A stretch of DNA of 14,912 nt from positions 1 to 14,912 of the forward strand of contig DATJQH010000014.1 of the NCBI GenBank assembly GCA_035505955.1. Reading direction: 5' to 3'. This document shows, piece after piece, positions 1-5,214 of the stretch (within the stretch, counting starts at the first letter, position 1; the number at the start of each line of letters is the position of its first letter). The translations under genes and the position numbers were made by a program. The DNA is from Fen-999 sp035505955. GTDB taxonomy: Bacteria; Pseudomonadota; Gammaproteobacteria; Burkholderiales; Rhodocyclaceae. Below the pieces are notes generated by a model. The model was not told the origin of the DNA. It was given only the letters and a program-made list of their open reading frames with translations, and searched no databases.

Positions 1-1
1 G

Positions 2-175
2 GTGAACGGCGCCGCCGCGCGCAAGGCCGCCCCCGGCGACCTGCTCATCATCGCCACCTTCGCGATGTACAACGAGATTGAACTGACCAAGTTCGAGCCT
101 GACCTCGTCTACGTCGACGCGAAGAACCGCATCACCCGCACCAGCCGCAAGATCCCGGTCCAGGCCGCCGCCTGA
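2..175 (+). CDS. panD: Aspartate 1-decarboxylase, C-terminal part (5' end outside window)
   Basis: Fifty-seven residues are visible before the TGA at 173-175. PanD is a pyruvoyl enzyme that self-cleaves and then decarboxylates L-aspartate to beta-alanine for pantothenate and CoA synthesis. The visible part starts with VNGAAARKAAPGDLLIIATF, matching the family's NGAAA segment after the catalytic core, and ends in a KIPVQ tail like that of E. coli PanD. The Gly-Ser self-cleavage site lies upstream of the window, so catalytic competence cannot be judged. Sixty bases separate it from the next plus-strand gene, with no clear terminator between them. The identification is firm because the conserved segments are in frame up to a normal stop. 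Confidence 0.93.
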   Translation: MNGAAARKAAPGDLLIIATFAMYNEIELTKFEPDLVYVDAKNRITRTSRKIPVQAAA

Positions 176-235
176 CCTTCTCCCGGACCCTCCCGATGGT
201 GTTCTAATATCCCGGCTACTCAGGGAGGAAACACC

Positions 236-1693
236 ATGGCCAGAATCGTCATCCTCGGCGCCGGCATCTCGGGGCATACGGTCGCCCGTTATCTGCACCG
301 GTGGTTAGGGCGCCAGCACGAGATCGTCGTCGTCTCGCCCAACGCGAAGTGGAACTGGATTCCCTCCAACATCTGGGTCGGCGTCGGCCAGATGACGGAG
401 GACGACGTCACCTTCGAACTGGCGAAGCTGTACAGCCGCATCGGCGTCGACTTTCGCCAGGCCAGGGCGCTCTCGATCCATCCCGAAGGCTCGGCGGACA
501 GCGCCTCGCCTTTCGTGACGATCGAATACACGTTGCCCGCAAAGGCCGGCCAGACGGACACCGTTGCCTACGATTATCTGGTCAACGCCACGGGCCCGAA
601 ACTGAATTTCGGCGCCACCGAAGGGCTGGGGCCCGATGCGGGCAACACAGTTTCGGTCTGCACGGCGACGCATGCGCTGCATGCCAACGAGAAGCTGCAG
701 GAGGTCATCGCGGCACTCAAGGCCGGCGCGAAGAAGACGCTGGTGGTCGGTACCGGCCACGGCACTTGCACCTGCCAGGGTGCGGCCTTCGAGTACATCT
801 ACAATGTCGACCACGTGCTGCGCGAGGCCGGCGTCAGGGACAACGCGCGCATCGTCTGGATCAGCAACGAATATGAACTCGGCGACTTCGGCATGGGCGG
901 CGTGCACATCCGCCGCGGCGGCTACATCACCAACGGCAAGACCTTCGCCGAGTCGCTGATGGTGGAGCGCGGCATCGAGTGGATCACGCGCGCCCACGTC
1001 AAGAAGGTGGAGCCGGGCAGGATCCATTACGAACTGCTCGACGGCACGTTCCACGAACAGGAATTCGACTTCGCCATGCTGATTCCGCCCTTCGCCGGCG
1101 TCGGCCTCAAGGCCTTCGACAAGGCGGGCGAGGACATCACGGCGAAGATGTTCGCGCCCAGCGGCTTCATGCGTGTCGACGCGGATTACACGGCGCGCCC
1201 GTATGCCGAATGGAGCGCCGCCGACTGGCCGAACACGTATCAGACACCGGGCTACCGAAACATCTTCGCGGTCGGCATCGCCTTCGCACCGCCGCATCTC
1301 ATCAGCAAGCCGATGCAAAGCGCCAATGGCACGCCGATCAATCCCGCGCCTCCGCGCACGGGCATGCCCTCGGCCGCGATGGCCATCGCCGTGGCCAAGA
1401 GCATCCGCGACATGATCAACGGCGCCGACAAGCCCACGCACACGGCCTCCATGGCCAAGATGGGCGCTGCCTGCGTCGCCTCGACCGGCTCGCACCTGCT
1501 GCACGGCACGGCCGTGACGATGACGGTGTTCCCGGTCGTCCCCGACTACGAGAAGTATCCCGAGTACGGCCGCGACATCCACCTGACCTTCGGCGAAATC
1601 GGCCTGGCCGGACACTGGATGAAGTCCATGCTCCACTACACCTTCATCTACCAGGCCAAAATGCTGCCGGGCTGGAAGCTGCTGCCGGACTAG
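236..1693 (+). CDS. Sulfide:quinone oxidoreductase-type FAD flavoprotein
   Basis: The 485-residue protein has an N-terminal dinucleotide-binding motif GAGISG (8-13) for FAD and a second glycine-rich segment near 172-176. SQR enzymes oxidise sulfide to sulfane sulfur and pass electrons to membrane quinone. They use redox cysteines, which I place at C142 (VCTATHA), C180 (CQGAAFEY) and C413 (GAACVAS) by pattern comparison with the Acidithiobacillus enzyme. C178 is an additional cysteine that makes a CxC. The last ~30 residues (GHWMKSMLHYTFIYQAKM region) form an aromatic amphipathic stretch suited to monotopic membrane attachment. No signal peptide is seen. The start is supported by GGGAGG at 223-228, eight bases upstream. 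A TAATAT at 205-210 could be a -10, but no good -35 accompanies it. The SQR subtype is uncertain, and a flavocytochrome-c-like or other disulfide flavoprotein is the alternative. Confidence 0.8.
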   Translation: MARIVILGAGISGHTVARYLHRWLGRQHEIVVVSPNAKWNWIPSNIWVGVGQMTEDDVTFELAKLYSRIGVDFRQARALSIHPEGSADSASPFVTIEYTLPAKAGQTDTVAYDYLVNATGPKLNFGATEGLGPDAGNTVSVCTATHALHANEKLQEVIAALKAGAKKTLVVGTGHGTCTCQGAAFEYIYNVDHVLREAGVRDNARIVWISNEYELGDFGMGGVHIRRGGYITNGKTFAESLMVERGIEWITRAHVKKVEPGRIHYELLDGTFHEQEFDFAMLIPPFAGVGLKAFDKAGEDITAKMFAPSGFMRVDADYTARPYAEWSAADWPNTYQTPGYRNIFAVGIAFAPPHLISKPMQSANGTPINPAPPRTGMPSAAMAIAVAKSIRDMINGADKPTHTASMAKMGAACVASTGSHLLHGTAVTMTVFPVVPDYEKYPEYGRDIHLTFGEIGLAGHWMKSMLHYTFIYQAKMLPGWKLLPD

Positions 1694-1702
1694 GAGACGG
1701 AC

Positions 1703-1864
1703 ATGAGCAAGGTAATCAATCGCGATCCTTACGAACAGGCGTTCTACCCGCCGCGACCGACCTGGTTCACGCGTTACATGCGCACGTCGCTACTGTGGCA
1801 GTTCGTCCGCTTCATCGCCATCAACGTCAAGATGCTCAAGCTGATGGCGCGCTCGCACGACTAG
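1703..1864 (+). CDS. Small 53-residue protein downstream of the SQR-type gene
   Basis: This short ORF starts ten bases after the flavoprotein stop. Its Shine-Dalgarno (AGGAG, 1692-1696) overlaps that stop codon, which indicates translational coupling. The protein begins MSKVINRDPYEQAFYPPRPT and continues with a basic and hydrophobic helix (about residues 26-48, rich in L, W, F, I, V, M, K and R) ending MARSHD. The helix looks amphipathic rather than a clean transmembrane segment. I do not recognise a family. The spacing suggests that it works with the flavoprotein, perhaps at the membrane face; this is inference. Its TAG shares the tetranucleotide CTAG with the TAG of the convergent DUF192 gene. 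Confidence 0.72.
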   Translation: MSKVINRDPYEQAFYPPRPTWFTRYMRTSLLWQFVRFIAINVKMLKLMARSHD

Positions 1865-2307
1865 CGCGCCGGCGGCGCCTTCTCGATTCCCGAGAGCGCC
1901 GTGCCCGCCTTGACGCCGCGGCGGGAGAACCAGCCGGCGTTCATCTCGAGCGCGTAGCGCGCCGGGCGCGCGGCGCAGTGGACGTCTTCGGTCTGCGGCT
2001 TCATTTCCTCGACGTTGACGATGCGGCCATCGGCATCGATGAAGGCGACCGCGAGCGGCAGCAGCGTGTTCTTCATCCACATGCAGTGACGCCCGTCGGC
2101 GTCGAAGACGAACAGCATGCCGTGATGCGCGGGCATTTCCTTGCGATTCATGAGGCCCAGCATGCGCGTTTCCTGCGTGTTCACGACCTCGGCGTCGATC
2201 CGGTGCATGCCGGCCGCGAGTTCGATGCGCGCAAGCTCCTGGGCAAGAGTCAGCCCCGATGGTACGCCAAGCAACAGCAGGAGAAATCGCCAGCGCACGA
2301 CGTTCAC
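1861..2307 (-). CDS. DUF192 family secreted protein
   Basis: The 148-residue protein has an N-terminal signal sequence (basic start, then LLLLLGVPSGLTLAQ, with cleavage probably near residue 23). The DUF192 domain follows. Its hallmarks are GLMNRKEMP (51-59), GMLFVF (63-68), CMWMKNTLLPL (75-85), a VEEMKPQ segment and the C-terminal CAARPARYALEMNAGWF (111-127). Members are small beta-rich exported proteins of unknown biochemical role. The start codon is GTG at 2307-2305 and overlaps the TGA of the upstream DUF1854 gene in a GTGA, typical of coupled translation. It is therefore the last gene of the minus-strand operon. Whether it has anything to do with cyanophycin or was simply captured by the operon is unknown. 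Confidence 0.9.
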   Translation of the reverse strand: MNVVRWRFLLLLLGVPSGLTLAQELARIELAAGMHRIDAEVVNTQETRMLGLMNRKEMPAHHGMLFVFDADGRHCMWMKNTLLPLAVAFIDADGRIVNVEEMKPQTEDVHCAARPARYALEMNAGWFSRRGVKAGTALSGIEKAPPAR

Positions 2308-2768
2308 AGGAAGCGGTCGAGCATCCTGCGGCTCGCGCGGTCGAGCTTTTCGATGTCGCGGACCAGGAACTGGATGCCGTTGCTGTCGGCGATCAGCAGC
2401 GACGTGCGACCGAGCCGGCGGATGTCCTCCTCGCCTTTCAGCACCATGGCCGTGTGGCCACGATCCGTCTCCACCTGCCAGGTGCTGGGCGTGGCGAAGC
2501 TCGAAACGCTCTCGATGCGCTTGATCTCGGGCATGAACTCGCGGCTGGCGAGTTCGCTCTCGACCAGGCCGCGCAGGGTCTCCGGCACGTCGGCCATGCG
2601 GTCGAACCAGGCCACCTCGCGGCCCTCGGCATTGATCAGCGCCACGCCCTCGTCGGCGGCGCTGATCGGGAAGGCGCGCACGGGCACGACCTCCTCCGCG
2701 GCGCCGTCGCGCACGAGCACCAGGCGGCCGAAGACATTGCGCCCGAGTTGGAGTTCAGACTTCTGCAT
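2304..2768 (-). CDS. DUF1854 family protein (cyanophycin-cluster associated)
   Basis: I chose the ATG at 2768-2766, giving 154 residues starting MQKSELQLGRNVFGRLVLVR. An in-frame ATG at 2819 would add 17 low-quality Arg/Ser-rich residues and a 65-bp overlap. The chosen start has GGAGAAGG six to seven bases upstream and overlaps the transporter gene by 14 bp. The protein is soluble, with no signal peptide or membrane segment. Features include a VPVRAFPISAADEG region near residues 27-40 and a C-terminal basic helix (DRASRRMLDRFL). I recall this family being named for its occurrence beside cyanophycin synthetases and a matching ABC transporter, as here. The biochemical function is unknown. Tight coupling to the transporter suggests a partner or regulatory subunit, which is inference. 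Confidence 0.85.
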   Translation of the reverse strand: MQKSELQLGRNVFGRLVLVRDGAAEEVVPVRAFPISAADEGVALINAEGREVAWFDRMADVPETLRGLVESELASREFMPEIKRIESVSSFATPSTWQVETDRGHTAMVLKGEEDIRRLGRTSLLIADSNGIQFLVRDIEKLDRASRRMLDRFL

Positions 2769-5055
2769 GCGCCTTCTCCAGCGGCTTGAGAGGGATTTCC
2801 GCCGTCTCGGTGTCGACATTGCGAGCCTGCGCCTGGTACAGGCGGTAATAGTGCCCCTCGCGCGCCATCAGGTCGTCGTGCGGTCCTACTTCGACGATCC
2901 TGCCGCGATCCATCACGACGAGGCGGTCGGCCTTGCGCAGCGTCGACAGGCGGTGGGCGATGGCAATGGTCGTGCGGCCGCGCACCAGGTTGTCGAGCGC
3001 CTTCTGGATTTCCTTTTCCGTTTCGGTATCGACCGACGAGGTCGCCTCGTCGAGGATCAGGATCTTCGGATCGATGAGCAGTGCACGGGCGATCGAGATG
3101 CGCTGGCGCTCGCCGCCCGAGAGGCCCTGGCCGCGCTCGCCGACCAGCGAGTCGTAGCCGTGCGGCAGGCGCAGGATGAACTCGTGCGCGTGGGCGGCGC
3201 GGGCGGCGGCGATGATCTCTTCGCGGGTCGCGTCCGGCTTGCCGTAGGCGATGTTCTCGGCGATGGTGCCAAAGAACAGGAAAGGCTCCTGCAGCACGAG
3301 GCCGATATGCCGACGGAATTCCGCCACAGGAACAGAACGGATGTCGGTGCCGTCGATGCGGATGGCGCCTTCCGTGACGTCGTAGAAGCGGCAGATCAGG
3401 TTGACCAGCGTGCTCTTGCCCGAGCCGCTGTGGCCGACGAGGCCGATCATCTCGCCGGGCTCGATGCCAAGGCTGACGCCGCGGATCACGCCGCGGTTGC
3501 CGTAGCGGAAGCCGACGTCGCGCAGTTCGATACGCCCGGTGACATCGGCAAGATGCACGGGGTTAACCGGCTCTGGCACGCTGGAAACGTGGTCGAGGAT
3601 GTCGAAGATGCGCTTGGCGCCCGCAGCCGCCTTCTGCGTCACGGAGACGATGCGGCTCATCGAATCGAGCCGCGTGTAGAAGCGGCTGATGTAGGCGATG
3701 AAAGCGGTGAGCACGCCGACCGTGATCTGATCGTGCGCCACCTGCCAGATGCCGAAGCCCCAGACCACCAGCAGGCCGGTTTCCGTGAGCAGCGTCACGG
3801 TCGGCGAGAACAGAGACCAGGTCTTGTTGAGGCGGTCGTTCAACGCCAGGTTGTGGCGATTGGCGTCGCGGAAGCGCTCGGCCTCGCGGCTCTCCTGCGC
3901 GAAGGCCTTGACGACGCGGATGCCGGGAATCACGTCGGCCAGCACATTGGTCACCTCGGCCCAGACGCGGTCGACCTTCTCGAAGCCGGTGCGCAGCTTG
4001 TCGCGCACGGTGTGGATCATCCAGGCGATCAGCGGCAGCGGCAGCAGCGTCACCAGCGCCAGCCAGGGATTGATCGAGACCAGGATCACGGCCGTCATGC
4101 CGATCATGAGCACGTCGGTGATGAAGTCGAGCAGGTGCAGCGAGATGAAAACGTTGATGCGGTCGGTCTCGGAGCCGATGCGCGCCATCAGGTCCCCGGT
4201 GCGCTTGCCGCCGAAGTACTCGAGCGAGAGGTTCAGCAGGTGCTCGAACGTGGCCGTGCGCAGGTCGCGGCCGATGCGCTCCGACACCAGCGCCAGGATG
4301 TAGGTCTTGAGCCAGCCGAGCGACCAGGCGACGAGCGCGGCGCCCAGCAGGCCGCCGAGGTACATGGCCACCAGATTGACGTCGACGGGCTTGCCGTTCT
4401 GGTACGGGATAAGCACGTCATCGAGTAGCGGTCGCGTGAGGTAGGGCGGCACCAGGGTCGCCGCGGTCGCGGTCAGCATCAGCACGAAGGCGCCGAGCAG
4501 CCGCCATTTGTAGGGTCGGGCGAAGCGCCACAAGCGGAACAGCGTCCAGGTCGACGGCGGCGTGTGGATCACCTTGTTGCAGACGGGGCACTCTTCCTGG
4601 TCCGGCTCCAGCGGCGTGTTGCAGACCGGGCAGACCGCGTCTTCTGGCGGTGGCACGGGCCGGCCGGTGATGCGGCTTTCCAGGCGGCGCTCGAACTCGG
4701 AGACGAGACGCAGCGAATGCACGTTCTCGGCCAGCGTGTAGCGCCAGCAGGCGAGGCGCGACGTTTCATCGCGCAACTCTAGCGTCGCGACGCCGGCGTG
4801 GTCGAACGCGTGCAGCGTCAGGCCGGGTCGGTAGTCCCAGGCCTGCCAGGGCGCGTCGGCGGAATCGCGCGCGAAAATGCGGCGATCCGTGACGACGATG
4901 AGACCGCGCCCGAAGTTGAGGTTGGCGTCGAGGTCGGGTGTGACCCAGGCGGCCACGGGCTCCCCATCCGCCAGAAAGTCAGCCGCCGTGGTGCGCCAGG
5001 CTTCAGGCAACTGGCCGTGTTCCGTCGCCTGAGGGGCCGTATGTGATAGCGTCAT
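2755..5055 (-). CDS. ABC exporter-type transporter with N-terminal extension and zinc ribbon (cyanophycin-cluster associated)
   Basis: This 766-residue protein fuses a membrane domain to an ATPase, as half-size exporters do, but carries about 170 extra N-terminal residues. That extension holds a soluble domain (1-130) and a zinc ribbon with C142, C145, C156 and C159 (CPVC...CPVC). The six-helix exporter domain spans about 185-455. The nucleotide-binding domain has Walker A GHSGSGKST (541-549), Q589, signature LSGGE (645-649), Walker B ILILDE (665-670) and H701, so it should hydrolyse ATP and work as a dimer. It heads the minus-strand operon and is divergent from the two cyanophycin synthetases. 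I recall this architecture being annotated as a cyanophycin metabolism-associated ABC transporter. The substrate is unknown; a polymer, dipeptide or signal are all possible. No Shine-Dalgarno precedes the ATG. Confidence 0.9.
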   Translation of the reverse strand: MTLSHTAPQATEHGQLPEAWRTTAADFLADGEPVAAWVTPDLDANLNFGRGLIVVTDRRIFARDSADAPWQAWDYRPGLTLHAFDHAGVATLELRDETSRLACWRYTLAENVHSLRLVSEFERRLESRITGRPVPPPEDAVCPVCNTPLEPDQEECPVCNKVIHTPPSTWTLFRLWRFARPYKWRLLGAFVLMLTATAATLVPPYLTRPLLDDVLIPYQNGKPVDVNLVAMYLGGLLGAALVAWSLGWLKTYILALVSERIGRDLRTATFEHLLNLSLEYFGGKRTGDLMARIGSETDRINVFISLHLLDFITDVLMIGMTAVILVSINPWLALVTLLPLPLIAWMIHTVRDKLRTGFEKVDRVWAEVTNVLADVIPGIRVVKAFAQESREAERFRDANRHNLALNDRLNKTWSLFSPTVTLLTETGLLVVWGFGIWQVAHDQITVGVLTAFIAYISRFYTRLDSMSRIVSVTQKAAAGAKRIFDILDHVSSVPEPVNPVHLADVTGRIELRDVGFRYGNRGVIRGVSLGIEPGEMIGLVGHSGSGKSTLVNLICRFYDVTEGAIRIDGTDIRSVPVAEFRRHIGLVLQEPFLFFGTIAENIAYGKPDATREEIIAAARAAHAHEFILRLPHGYDSLVGERGQGLSGGERQRISIARALLIDPKILILDEATSSVDTETEKEIQKALDNLVRGRTTIAIAHRLSTLRKADRLVVMDRGRIVEVGPHDDLMAREGHYYRLYQAQARNVDTETAEIPLKPLEKAHAEV

Positions 5056-5062
5056 GGCGCGC

Positions 5063-5068
5063 AGTATA
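5063..5068 (-). promoter_or_regulatory. Candidate -10 box for the transporter/DUF1854/DUF192 operon
   Basis: On the minus strand the hexamer TATACT (5 of 6 to consensus) ends seven bases before the transporter ATG. No consensus -35 lies 16-18 bp upstream, where the GC-rich dyad at 5070-5095 sits instead. If this -10 is used, transcription would begin at or next to the start codon, giving a leaderless mRNA. That would fit the lack of a Shine-Dalgarno. This is pattern reading only. Confidence 0.35.
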
Positions 5069-5069
5069 G

Positions 5070-5095
5070 CCGTGCCGCCGGCCGGCCCGGCACGG
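5070..5095. repeat. Perfect 8-bp inverted repeat between divergent cyanophycin operons
   Basis: CCGTGCCG (5070-5077) and CGGCACGG (5088-5095) are exact reverse complements flanking a 10-base CCGGCCGGCC centre that is itself palindromic. The dyad lies directly upstream of the minus-strand TATACT, over the position a -35 would occupy, and about 45 bp upstream of the plus-strand TAAACT. This placement suits a dimeric regulator controlling both directions. In a GC-rich genome a chance dyad is possible. Confidence 0.45.
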
Positions 5096-5140
5096 GGCGT
5101 CGGCGCGACAGGCTTTCGCGCACCAATTGCGGGCGTCCGG

Positions 5141-5146
5141 TAAACT
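5141..5146 (+). promoter_or_regulatory. Weak candidate -10 for the cyanophycin synthetase operon
   Basis: TAAACT lies in the only AT-richer stretch between the divergent genes and would give a leader of about 60 nt before the ATG at 5215. No convincing -35 is seen: TTGCGG at 5127-5132 is too close. The leader contains a small CACCC/GGGTG hairpin (5182-5198) and no strong Shine-Dalgarno before the ATG. Confidence 0.25.
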
Positions 5147-5214
5147 AATCGCTTCGCCTCGCGTTATTCAGCGCTGGCGCGCACCCCGGATTCGGGTGGC
5201 GCCGCGACAACGAC

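Noticed and set aside
2766..2819. Upstream ATG for the DUF1854 gene at 2819
   Set aside because: The extra 17 residues are Arg/Ser-rich and deepen the overlap, and the ATG at 2768 has a good GGAGAAGG site.
979..4428. A 1149-codon plus-strand open frame
   Set aside because: It runs antisense to the transporter, DUF1854 and DUF192 genes and out of frame in the flavoprotein. The product is Arg/His/Asp/Ala-rich with no domain, typical of GC-rich shadow frames.
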